Below, piece by piece: positions 17,837 to 25,355 of a DNA stretch of 64,000 nt. The notes beneath the pieces were generated by a model. The model was given only the letters and a program-made list of their open reading frames with translations, made no database searches and had not been told where the DNA came from. The first letter of the stretch is position 1. Every line of letters begins with the position of its first letter. This DNA is from Enterococcus sp. BWR-S5 (GTDB taxonomy: Bacteria; Bacillota; Bacilli; Lactobacillales; Enterococcaceae): positions 1 through 64,000 of the forward strand of contig NZ_JADOEQ010000010.1 in NCBI RefSeq assembly GCF_016745255.1. The letters are read 5' to 3'. A program made the translations under genes and the position numbers.

Positions 17837-20101
17837 GTGAAGAAATTTAAAATGGGTATACTTATTATTTTATCTCTCATAACAAGCATTAGTGTGCCTC
17901 AAAGCTTCGCAATGGCACAGAAACTGAATGGACCAACGGATAATCTGTTTGCTATCGAATCAGATTTGGCTGTTGCTGAAGTAGAAATTGCAACTAATGA
18001 AGAGGAAAATGCTGCAAATGAACCAGAAGATAAATGGTTAGAAGAGTCAAGCGGTTTGGATATTTCTCAGGAGGAAGAAAAGAATCTAGAGACTTCGACT
18101 GACTTTTTTGAACTTGATCGTGCTGATAATGCCATTATTGATTGGGGAGAAGTGCCAAGCGGAAGGTGGGTACTGTATGCGGATGGACACCTGACCATAG
18201 AAGGAGTGATTACTCGAGAAGTCTCTGCTGGATGGGAAAACTATGCTCAAGTCATTGAATCAATTGAATTTGGACAAGCCAATTTATATGGCAGTTTTCG
18301 TGACTTCTTTTCACCATATACAAATCTGAAAGCTGTTGAATTTGGCTACGCCATTCTAAATGACGTCACTTCGATGGAAGCTGCATTTGCAGGACTGGCT
18401 AAGCTTGAACGAGTTTCTTTTAGAAATGTTATTCATGAGGAAAGCGTTCTGAGTGTGACCATGAATATGTTCTTTGGCTGCACTAGCTTGACGGAAGTGG
18501 ATTTCGGTAGTTTAAATACGAGTGCTGTATGGCAAATGGCGTACATGTTCTATGATTGTACCAATTTAATGAAATTAGATGTAAGTCGCTTCGATACAAG
18601 TGCTGTCATAGATATGAGCTATATGTTTTTCAACTGTAGGAGGTTAATCGAGCTGGATGTCAGCAGCTTTGATACTCGTTTGGTGAGAGATATGAATTCG
18701 ATGTTTTATGGCTGTAGAGGCTTAATTGAATTGGATCTAAAAGAATTTGACACAAGTGCTGTAAGAAATATGGCTTCTATGTTTTATTTCTGCGATAGCT
18801 TAACTAAGCTGGATGTCAGCGGCTTTGATACGAGTGCGGTGACCAATATGAGTCGAATGTTTTCTAACTGTAGCAGATTGCCAGAACTGAATGTCAGCAG
18901 CTTTAATACAAGTAGTGTAACAACGATGAGTGGGATGTTTGAAGGATGCTACAGTTTGACCAAGCTGGATGTAAGTGTCTTTGATACACGCTCTGTGTGG
19001 AATATGAACTCTATGTTTTTTAATTGCAACAAACTTTCAGAGATAGACTTGAGCAGCTTTGACACTAGCGCCGTGAATGAAATGGAATCTATGTTTGCTT
19101 ATTGTACGAATCTGTCAGTCCTTGATTTAACAAATTTCGATACAAGTTCTTTAAAGAATATATACAAAATGTTTGAACAATGCAAAAGTCTTAAAACGCT
19201 AGACCTTAGCAGTTTTGATACAAAATTGGTAACCAATATGAGCGCAATGCTTAGCGGTTGCACGAGCCTGACAGAGTTAGATTTAAGCAATTTCAATACA
19301 AGCAGGCTTTCAAGTATGGCTTCCATGTTTTCTAATTGCTATAGGCTTTCTCTGGTGCGACTAGGGCAAGAGTTCAAATTCTCTTCCATTCCTAACTATA
19401 ACTTTCCTGCATTAACAGAGGGTTATGCTTGGAAAGAGGAAAATAGTTCGATGATCTTTTCAAGCTCTGATGAAATGGTGAATTATCACAATGAGGTGAA
19501 TGAAGCTGGTGTTTATCGAAAAGTCGCTCAGCTTCAATTGACGATGAATGCGAACGGTGGCAGCTTTATAGAGTTTGAGGGAGAGGACGTAATATATCAA
19601 GAAACCTTTTCCGGCTATTTTTGGGCGGAGCTGATTCCGATAAAAGAAAATTGTGGGTTTGACGGGTGGTATGTTGATCAAGAGTACACAACGAAATTTG
19701 ATTTCAGTCAACCAGCTGCTGAATCCTTAACAATTTATGCCAAGTGGATTGAAAGCTTTATAGTGACGATTCCGGCAACGATAAACATAAATTCGGAGGA
19801 TACGCTTTCTATATCAGGAGTAAATAACGGCGAAAAAACATTGGAAGTCAGTCTTAAGCAAGAAGAAAGTCAGATTGACGAATCTTTTCAATTGAAGCTG
19901 ATTCATGAAAGAAATGCTGATATAGCTGTTTATACTCAGCTAAAATGGGAGCAGCATCCCGGTGATCGTTGGAATGTGTTAACTGTTGAGCCAGGATTAG
20001 AACCCGTATCAAAGAGTTCCAATATCCAGCTAATGAGACCGGAGACAGCTCAAGCCGGCAGCTATGAAGGGCAACTTGTCTTCTCAATCAAGTATGAATA
20101 G
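17837..20101 (+). CDS. Secreted surface protein with eleven DUF285/BspA-like repeats
   Basis: A 754-residue exported protein. The signal peptide (KKFKMGILIILSLITSI, cut near FAMA) leads into an acidic linker (residues 40-95), then a repeat block at about 218-503 made of eleven 26-residue units of the type LDVSSFDTSAVTNMSxMFxxC. This is the DUF285 or lipoprotein-type leucine-rich repeat. After it come a Listeria-Bacteroides-type repeat (about 567-640, MNANGGSF to GFDGWYVDQEYTTKF and YAKW) and a C-terminal beta domain of 110 residues (FIVTIPATININ to AGSYEGQLVFSIKYE), the same type as in the 13441 and 20605 proteins. It has no sorting motif. Start GTG 17837 follows GAGAAAGG. It is the first gene of a run through 21408. 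Binding of a host or plant ligand by the repeats is inference. Confidence 0.88.
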   Translation: MKKFKMGILIILSLITSISVPQSFAMAQKLNGPTDNLFAIESDLAVAEVEIATNEEENAANEPEDKWLEESSGLDISQEEEKNLETSTDFFELDRADNAIIDWGEVPSGRWVLYADGHLTIEGVITREVSAGWENYAQVIESIEFGQANLYGSFRDFFSPYTNLKAVEFGYAILNDVTSMEAAFAGLAKLERVSFRNVIHEESVLSVTMNMFFGCTSLTEVDFGSLNTSAVWQMAYMFYDCTNLMKLDVSRFDTSAVIDMSYMFFNCRRLIELDVSSFDTRLVRDMNSMFYGCRGLIELDLKEFDTSAVRNMASMFYFCDSLTKLDVSGFDTSAVTNMSRMFSNCSRLPELNVSSFNTSSVTTMSGMFEGCYSLTKLDVSVFDTRSVWNMNSMFFNCNKLSEIDLSSFDTSAVNEMESMFAYCTNLSVLDLTNFDTSSLKNIYKMFEQCKSLKTLDLSSFDTKLVTNMSAMLSGCTSLTELDLSNFNTSRLSSMASMFSNCYRLSLVRLGQEFKFSSIPNYNFPALTEGYAWKEENSSMIFSSSDEMVNYHNEVNEAGVYRKVAQLQLTMNANGGSFIEFEGEDVIYQETFSGYFWAELIPIKENCGFDGWYVDQEYTTKFDFSQPAAESLTIYAKWIESFIVTIPATININSEDTLSISGVNNGEKTLEVSLKQEESQIDESFQLKLIHERNADIAVYTQLKWEQHPGDRWNVLTVEPGLEPVSKSSNIQLMRPETAQAGSYEGQLVFSIKYE
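18488..19345 (+). repeat. Eleven tandem 78-bp repeats coding DUF285 units
   Basis: Eleven units of exactly 78 bp (26 codons) run without gap. Each encodes L-x-x-L-D-V-S-x-F-D-T-S-x-V-x-x-M-x-x-M-F-x-x-C-x-x. The nucleotide copies are diverged, so this is an old array; each unit keeps one Cys. Confidence 0.9.
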
Positions 20102-20111
20102 GTGGTTAATT

Positions 20112-20585
20112 ATGAAAAAGAAAAAAGTAGGTATTACAATCTTGCTGTTGTTAGTAGCGCTTGTTGCTGTATTTAGAATCTACTCATTGTCTAAAGAGGA
20201 AGACAATCTATTAGACGTTGACTCTTCTGCAGTGGCATGGGATGGAAAACGAAACAAAGCAGCAGAAAATGAGGTTGCGACTATCGCTATCCCAGGCTTT
20301 GAAAAAGTAACTTTAAATGCCGACGAGAAAATGCAGGAGGTCAATTTTCACAATCCGGAAATCAACGATTGTTACTTTAAATTAACGTTGCTTCATCCTG
20401 ATGGTTCAGTACTATGGACTTCTGATTTAATTGAACCTGAAAAAGGGATGTATTCAATTGAGTTGGAAAAGACCTTGACTGCGGGTGAATATGCAGATGC
20501 AGTCTTAAAATATGAATGTTTTTCTTTAGACGATCAGTCACCCTTGAATGGGTCTGAAATAAATTTAAAATTAGTTGTCGTATAG
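20112..20585 (+). CDS. Small membrane-anchored beta-sandwich protein of the surface locus
   Basis: A 157-residue protein with a basic start (MKKKKVG), one hydrophobic segment (ITILLLLVALVAVFRIY) and no cleavage site, so it should stay anchored with its C-terminal 120 residues outside. That part is beta-rich: IAIPGFEKVTLNADEKMQ, VNFHNPEINDCYFKLTLL, GSVLWTSDLIEPEKGMY, LTAGEYADAVLKYECFSL. I remember similar short proteins in gut Firmicutes next to a secreted partner like the next gene, but know of no function. It lies ten bases after the stop of the 754-residue protein and 19 bases before the next start. Two Cys (NDC and YEC) could pair. A role as membrane base or chaperone for the secreted partner is plausible. 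Confidence 0.7.
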   Translation: MKKKKVGITILLLLVALVAVFRIYSLSKEEDNLLDVDSSAVAWDGKRNKAAENEVATIAIPGFEKVTLNADEKMQEVNFHNPEINDCYFKLTLLHPDGSVLWTSDLIEPEKGMYSIELEKTLTAGEYADAVLKYECFSLDDQSPLNGSEINLKLVVV

Positions 20586-20604
20586 ACATAGGAGGAAATT
20601 AGTT

Positions 20605-21078
20605 ATGAAAAAATTAGTAGTAGGCGTCTCAGCTTTAGCAACACTTGGAATGGTTATTTTTATTGGAAACACTGCGCATGCAGATACAACAAAAGTTGAA
20701 TACTCTGTAGAAAGTGATTATACATTGGTGTTTCCACAAAGCGTAAATTTGTTGCATGATAATGTGACGGAAATGTCTGTGAAAACAATCAATCGTAATT
20801 TGGAACCGGAAAAGGAAGTAGAAATTAGATTAACAAGTGGTTTGAAGGCGGATGGCGAGATTGAACTTGAACGTACTGGGGCAACTTCAGACAAATTGAC
20901 TAGCAGCATTAAAAGTAATGGGACTAGCGTTACTGTTGCAAACCCAGTAATCGGGAGTTTCACTGGATACGCAATGGCTGAAACAGAAGTGAGCAAAATT
21001 GAATTCGGTATTCCACAGGGAGAAAAATTGGCTGGAAGCTATTCAACGACATTAGTTTTCGGAGCTAGCTATAAGTAA
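20605..21078 (+). CDS. Secreted single-domain protein sharing the C-terminal domain of the large surface proteins
   Basis: A 157-residue exported protein. The signal peptide (KKLVVGVSALATLGMVIFIG) is cut near AHA. What remains is essentially one domain: YTLVFPQSVNLL, then VKTINRNLEPEKEVEIRL, ending LAGSYSTTLVFGASYK. The same order (a VIIP-like strand, a central NxGxKxLxVxI-like strand, a closing AGxYxxxxVFxxxY) is found at the C-terminus of both large surface proteins in this locus. A free copy of a domain that is otherwise a fusion end suggests a repeating structural subunit or an adaptor to the wall. GGAGG lies nine bases before ATG 20605. It has no sorting motif; the LPxTG mini-protein downstream may provide the anchor. 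Confidence 0.75.
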   Translation: MKKLVVGVSALATLGMVIFIGNTAHADTTKVEYSVESDYTLVFPQSVNLLHDNVTEMSVKTINRNLEPEKEVEIRLTSGLKADGEIELERTGATSDKLTSSIKSNGTSVTVANPVIGSFTGYAMAETEVSKIEFGIPQGEKLAGSYSTTLVFGASYK

Positions 21079-21108
21079 TAGAGTTATTCATATTAGGAGA
21101 GTGGTTCA

Positions 21109-21408
21109 GTGAAATTTAGAATAACAATCTTACTATTGCTGGTATGTCTGATAGGCAGCTTCCGTTTGTTGACAGCTGTAGAAGCTCATGCAGGACAGAC
21201 AACATTGGAGTTAGTCATTCCGGAAGAGACAGCGACTAGCGAATCTATGATTGAAATTGAAAAAGGAGCCTCAGAAAATAATGAGGGCTCCATCAGAAAA
21301 AAACAGCCAGCTTTACCGGCAACTGGTGAGATGCTGACTAGTTTGACATTTATTGGCGGATGCTGTCTCCTTTTTTCACTGACAGTATTTCGTAGAAAAA
21401 GAAGGTAG
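21109..21408 (+). CDS. LPxTG cell-wall-anchored mini-protein
   Basis: A 99-residue protein: signal peptide (MKFRITILLLLVCLIGSF, cut near AHA), only about 40 mature residues, then LPATG (residues 69-73), a hydrophobic segment (LTFIGGCCLLFSLTVF) and the basic tail RRKRR. This is a complete sortase substrate with almost no payload. Mini-LPxTG proteins of this size occur in WxL surface loci, where they are thought to act as wall anchors for a complex. Start GTG 21109 follows AGGAG by nine bases. It is the last gene of the 17837 run and is followed by a terminator at 21451. No sortase gene lies in this locus, so a housekeeping sortase must process it. Confidence 0.85.
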   Translation: MKFRITILLLLVCLIGSFRLLTAVEAHAGQTTLELVIPEETATSESMIEIEKGASENNEGSIRKKQPALPATGEMLTSLTFIGGCCLLFSLTVFRRKRR

Positions 21409-21450
21409 AGCAGTTTTCCGGCAAAGCGACTATAAGAAAATCAACAGGCA

Positions 21451-21499
21451 AGAAGGTCTTGGTAAATCATTTTCAATGATTCTATCAAGGGCTTTTTTT
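21451..21499 (+). terminator. Terminator after the surface locus
   Basis: The imperfect stem AAGGTCTTGG / ATCAAGGGCTT encloses a second hairpin AATCATTTTCAATGATT and is followed by T7. Confidence 0.7.
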
Positions 21500-21595
21500 C
21501 TTGTTAATGGCTAGTGGCAACAACCATTAAGTTTGTAGAGCAATTACCATGTTGCATTTCTTTTCAATAAAGCAGGATTCAAAGTTATACGACTA

Positions 21596-22009
21596 TCACA
21601 CCGTTACTTGGTTAATTGGCCATTTATCAGGATTCGCTGTATCGGTATGCTGACGATTTTTTATTTTTTCGTATAGTTCAAGCTTATCTTCCAGGTATTT
21701 ATAGCGCTTCTGAGCTTCCAGCAACTGTTCCTCTGCCAGAGCCTTCTGCTTTAAAATAATGTCAAAGCGTTCATCAATCGTTGAATCTCCTAGAAGACAA
21801 AGCTGATTGTATTCACGAATATCTTGAATAGACATCCCACAATTCTTAAGATAGCGAACGCCAATGAGCCAATTTAGCGAAGCATCATCAAATATGCGGT
21901 TATTATTCTTGTCACGTTGTAAATTGGGAATTAAGCCTTGGTCGGTGTAATAGCGAATGGTGTGTTTGGAAAGATTCAATCGTTCAGAAACGTCATTAAC
22001 AGTATACAT
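21596..22009 (-). CDS. MerR-family regulator (AdhR-like)
   Basis: A 137-residue regulator. The winged helix is at the start (YTVNDVSERLNLSKHTIRYY, DQGLIPNLQRDKNNNRIF, with the LRYYE-like turn as IRYYTDQG), followed by the MerR coiled coil (KALAEEQLLEAQKRYKYLEDKLELYEKI). It lacks the metal-binding Cys set, which fits the aldehyde- or thiol-stress branch that often controls aldo-keto reductases and dehydrogenases. Start ATG 22009 follows GAGGTG; a longer reading adds three residues. It is divergent from two aldo-keto reductase genes, whose promoter has the long 19-base spacer on which MerR proteins act. Confidence 0.85.
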   Translation of the reverse strand: MYTVNDVSERLNLSKHTIRYYTDQGLIPNLQRDKNNNRIFDDASLNWLIGVRYLKNCGMSIQDIREYNQLCLLGDSTIDERFDIILKQKALAEEQLLEAQKRYKYLEDKLELYEKIKNRQHTDTANPDKWPINQVTV

Positions 22010-22065
22010 AGACAGCACCTCTTTTTATAAATGTAGTTGACTCAAAGAAATTTTTTGTAAAACCC

Positions 22066-22096
22066 TTGACTTCGAGTTACCCGAATGGAGTATAGT
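22066..22096 (+). promoter_or_regulatory. MerR-type promoter with 19-bp spacer
   Basis: TTGACT (22066-22071) and TATAGT (22091-22096) are 19 bases apart. The spacer carries an imperfect dyad with TTCG and CGAA as its inner ends. The over-long spacer is typical of promoters activated by MerR-type regulators. Confidence 0.75.
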
Positions 22097-22133
22097 CCAA
22101 GTGTATCATTTAATTAGAGGAGGAGACAAGAAG

Positions 22134-22979
22134 ATGGAAACAATTACTTTAGTGAATGGTGTAGAAATGCCTATTCTAGGTTTTGGTGTGTATCAGGTGA
22201 CTGATTTGACTGAGTGTGAACGCGTGGTTACAGAAGCTATCGAGGTTGGCTACCGTTCAATTGATACTGCACAAGCGTATGGCAATGAAGAAGCTGTTGG
22301 GCGTGCAATCATTAATAGCGGGATACCTAGAGAAGAATTCTTTCTTACGACAAAGATTTGGATTAGTAATGGCGGTTATGAAAAGGCGAAACAATCATTG
22401 AATGAATCGTTGGAAAAACTGCAAACAGACTACATTGACCTCGTTTTAATTCATCAACCGTTCAATGATTATTATGGAAGCTATCGTGCGATGGAAGAGT
22501 ACTACAAGGCTGGAAAACTTAAAGCTATCGGTGTCAGCAATTTTTATCCGGATCGCTTTATTGATATTGCCAAATTCAGTGAGATTCCTCCAATGGTGAA
22601 TCAGGTGGAAACACATGTATTCAATCAACAGGTTGAAGCACAGAAAATTATGGAAAAATATCACACACAGATTGAATCTTGGGGACCCTTTGCTGAAGGG
22701 AAAAATGATTTCTTTACGAACGAAACCCTGGCAGAGATTGGAGACAAGCATCAGAAATCTGTTGCTCAGGTTGCCCTGCGCTATTTGATTCAGAGAAAGG
22801 TAGTAGTGATTCCAAAAACAGTTAATAAAGACCGAATGATTCAAAACTTTGATGTTTTCGATTTTGTTTTGTCTAACCAAGACATGGCGACAATTCAGGG
22901 ACTGGATCAAGGGGAGAGTCTGTTCTTTTCACACTATGATCCGGAAACCGTCGATTTCCTAACGGGGTTAAAACTATAG
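22134..22979 (+). CDS. Aldo-keto reductase (AKR5-like)
   Basis: A 281-residue NADPH-dependent aldo-keto reductase. All family landmarks are present: PILGFGVYQV at the barrel start, GYRSIDTAQAYGNEEAVG with catalytic Asp and Tyr, TTKIWIS with catalytic Lys, DLVLIHQPF with the His, KAIGVSNF and VIPKTVNKDRM for cofactor binding. Enzymes of this kind reduce aldehydes and ketones, including methylglyoxal and 2,5-diketogluconate. GGAGGAG precedes ATG 22134. It is first in a two-gene run with a second reductase and lies opposite a MerR regulator, so induction by reactive carbonyls is likely. The stretch QIESWGPFAEG replaces the more usual YSPL, as in several Firmicute homologues. Confidence 0.9.
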   Translation: METITLVNGVEMPILGFGVYQVTDLTECERVVTEAIEVGYRSIDTAQAYGNEEAVGRAIINSGIPREEFFLTTKIWISNGGYEKAKQSLNESLEKLQTDYIDLVLIHQPFNDYYGSYRAMEEYYKAGKLKAIGVSNFYPDRFIDIAKFSEIPPMVNQVETHVFNQQVEAQKIMEKYHTQIESWGPFAEGKNDFFTNETLAEIGDKHQKSVAQVALRYLIQRKVVVIPKTVNKDRMIQNFDVFDFVLSNQDMATIQGLDQGESLFFSHYDPETVDFLTGLKL

Positions 22980-23059
22980 CATGTAGATGTTTCTTGCCGG
23001 CAAGGCGAAAGCACGTCTGCAAAAAAGACTCACTTTACATTACAATGGAGGTCATTTGG

Positions 23060-24067
23060 TTGAAAAAAAGACAACTAAGAACTATTGAAGTTTCGGAAAT
23101 CGGTATGGGCTGCATGGGTTTTTCTCATGGGTATGGTGCTGTACCGACTGAGGAATATAGTATCAAAGCGATTCAGCAAGCCCATGATTTTGGGTGTACC
23201 TTTTTTGATACAGCGGAATCCTATGGACAAGAAATGTTTTATGCCGGTCATAATGAGCGGTTAGTAGGAAAAGCCGTGCAGTCATTTAGAGACCAGATTG
23301 TATTAGCGACCAAATTTCATATTCAAGCAGGTGAGTATGAAAAGGGTAAGAATCTTTACGAGCTGGTTACAAAGCATCTAAATGCTTCGATGAAAAACTT
23401 GAAAACAGATGTTATTGATCTTTATTATTTGCATCGAATCAATGAACAGGTCCCTTTGGAGCAGCTGGCTGATGTGATGGCTAAGCTCATTCAAGAAGGT
23501 TACATCAAAGGCTGGGGTCTTTCTCAGGTGTCGGCTGAGACGCTTCGCAAAGCCCACGAGGTAACACCTGTATCTGCAGTTCAAAATCTCTATTCAATGA
23601 TGGAGAGGGATAGTGAAATAGATATTTTTCCATATTGTCTAAAAGAAAATATAGGCGTGGTACCGTTTTCTCCGATTGCCAGCGGTTTTCTTTCTGGAAA
23701 AGTAACAACAGAAACTGCATTTGAAGGAGATGATGTGCGAAAGTTCGTGCCTCAGCTCTCTAAAGAAAATATTCTTGCTAATCAACCAATTTTGGATATT
23801 CTTTCAAAATTTTCCGCACAAAAAGGAGCGACAAACGCTCAGATTTCACTGGCATGGATGCTCCATAAATACCCAAATGCTGTTCCAATTCCCGGGTCGA
23901 AAAATCAGGAGAGGATACTTGAAAATCTTGGCGCATCAACCGTGGAGCTAAGTGATTACGAATTTAACGCCATTGAAGAGGCTTTAGACAAGATTCAAGT
24001 GCATGGACACAGAGGACATGTCGAGTCTGAACAAGTAAGATTCAGCAGTAATTGGTTAAAGAAGTAA
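23060..24067 (+). CDS. Aldo-keto reductase (YakC/AKR13-like)
   Basis: A 335-residue aldo-keto reductase of a different subfamily from its neighbour. Landmarks: EIGMGCMGFSHGYG, FFDTAESYG with catalytic Asp and Tyr, LATKFHI with catalytic Lys, DVIDLYYLHRIN with the His, GWGLSQVSAETLRKAH, VVPFSPIASGFLSG and VPIPGSKNQERI. Such enzymes reduce a broad range of aldehydes. GGAGGT stands seven bases before TTG 23060, which I take as start; a longer reading from 22994 lacks a binding site. It follows the first reductase by 80 bp without a clear terminator, so both probably share the MerR-controlled promoter. Confidence 0.88.
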   Translation: MKKRQLRTIEVSEIGMGCMGFSHGYGAVPTEEYSIKAIQQAHDFGCTFFDTAESYGQEMFYAGHNERLVGKAVQSFRDQIVLATKFHIQAGEYEKGKNLYELVTKHLNASMKNLKTDVIDLYYLHRINEQVPLEQLADVMAKLIQEGYIKGWGLSQVSAETLRKAHEVTPVSAVQNLYSMMERDSEIDIFPYCLKENIGVVPFSPIASGFLSGKVTTETAFEGDDVRKFVPQLSKENILANQPILDILSKFSAQKGATNAQISLAWMLHKYPNAVPIPGSKNQERILENLGASTVELSDYEFNAIEEALDKIQVHGHRGHVESEQVRFSSNWLKK

Positions 24068-24198
24068 TTTAGCTGAAAGGCATCTTTCTAGAAAGAGAAA
24101 AGACTGATAGAATGGAAGCATAACTCTGCTTCCGGATATGAAGATAGGCTACAGCTAACAGGAATCAGGAATTCTTTTTTTGAAAGGGTGTTTGCTAA

Positions 24199-25089
24199 AT
24201 GTACTTGTTTCAACGAATTGAAGAAGCGGTTTTCAAGGAGAATGATGCCAAAAGGGCTATTGGAGAGTTTATACTGGAAAATCGTAATCAGCTACAAGAT
24301 TTTTCAATGGAAGATATTGCCAAGCAAACCTTTACCTCCAAGCCGACATTAGTACGTTTTGCCAAATTTTTTGGTTACTCCGGCTGGAAGGAATTCATGT
24401 ACGCCTTTACCCACGAAGTTGCTTATCATGATGACAACGCCTATAAGGATGTGGACCCCAATTTTCCCTTTTTAGGAACAGATGATTCATTGGAGATGAT
24501 TGAAAATCTTGTCAGTCTGAAGATTCAAAGTATTAAGGACACTGTGTCGCTGATGGCTGTTGAAGACTTAAACAAGGCAGCTGCCATTATTCAAAAGTCC
24601 GCCAATGTAGTGATTTACGGAACAAGCCCTAACTATTATTATGGAGAATTGTTCAGAAGAAACCTGTTAAGCATCCATAAGAAGGCTTTTATGGCTAATT
24701 CAGGAGAGAGCGGCATCATTTCTCATACACTTACGGAAAAGGATTGTGCGGTTATCATCTCCTATTCCGGCAATAGCCCGGAGGAAAGCCCAACCAGTAA
24801 TGTGAAAATTCTAAAGAAAAATAATGTACCAATTATCAGTATTACCAGTGGAGGAAAAAACTATTTGCGGGATTATTCAGATATCGTGCTCAATATATCT
24901 AGTAAAGAAAAGTTGTACTCAAAAATCTCAAATTATGCAACGCAGGAATCGATCTTATTGATTGTAGAGATGCTATTCTCGAAGGTTTTTGCCTTAGATT
25001 ACGAAGCAAACATGGAGAAGAAGCTTGCCAGCTCAAGACAGCTTGAATCGAGACGACAGGCAACCTTTAAGGATTTGTCTGAACAATAA
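24199..25089 (+). CDS. RpiR-family transcriptional regulator with SIS domain
   Basis: A 296-residue regulator. The N-terminal helix-turn-helix reads FSMEDIAKQTFTSKPTLVRF, then AKFFGYSGWKEFMYAF; the SIS sugar-phosphate domain covers about residues 105-260 (NVVIYGTSPNYYYGELF, DCAVIISYSGNSPEE, VPIISITSGGKNYL). Members sense phosphosugars and control sugar uptake genes. ATG 24199 follows GAAAGGG. It is followed by a strong terminator and then by the beta-glucoside PTS operon, whose upstream region carries a near-palindrome fitting this family. Confidence 0.9.
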   Translation: MYLFQRIEEAVFKENDAKRAIGEFILENRNQLQDFSMEDIAKQTFTSKPTLVRFAKFFGYSGWKEFMYAFTHEVAYHDDNAYKDVDPNFPFLGTDDSLEMIENLVSLKIQSIKDTVSLMAVEDLNKAAAIIQKSANVVIYGTSPNYYYGELFRRNLLSIHKKAFMANSGESGIISHTLTEKDCAVIISYSGNSPEESPTSNVKILKKNNVPIISITSGGKNYLRDYSDIVLNISSKEKLYSKISNYATQESILLIVEMLFSKVFALDYEANMEKKLASSRQLESRRQATFKDLSEQ

Positions 25090-25094
25090 ATAAT

Positions 25095-25140
25095 AAACAG
25101 CGGATGAAGTATGAGGCCAATACTTTATCCGCTGTTTTTT
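25095..25140 (+). terminator. Rho-independent terminator after the RpiR gene
   Basis: AAACAGCGGATGAAGTA and TACTTTATCCGCTGTTT form a 17-bp stem with one wobble and a T-run. Confidence 0.88.
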
Positions 25141-25218
25141 CATGAGCGTATGTATTACGGATGAACTGGCAGGGTAAACCATGAAATGAATTCCATCAAA
25201 ACCAGCTTGTTTTTAGAA

Positions 25219-25267
25219 AAGATGGAATACGTTTCATCTTCTCAAAGAACTGTTGGAAACGCTATCT
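25219..25267 (+). promoter_or_regulatory. RpiR-type palindrome and cre box before the beta-glucoside operon
   Basis: AAGATGGAAT-ACG-TTTCATCTT (25219-25240) is almost a perfect palindrome and resembles RpiR operators with GAAA and TTTC half sites. TGGAAACGCTATCT (25254-25267) matches 13 of 14 cre positions. Together they suggest induction by phosphosugar and repression by CcpA. Confidence 0.65.
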
Positions 25268-25355
25268 AAACGTGATATTGTTCAATTATAAACAAGATAT
25301 GACTAACCGGTTAGCTCAAAAACAGCATCTTGTTGCAATGAAAGGGGAACTTACC

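Noticed and set aside
18488-19345. Regularly spaced repeats that might suggest a CRISPR array
   Set aside because: The period is exactly 78 bp, in frame, and encodes DUF285 units; there are no identical repeats with unique spacers.
13441-21408. Standard WxL surface cluster
   Set aside because: No DUF916/DUF3324 protein and no WxL motif pair; only the mini-LPxTG protein is shared with such loci.
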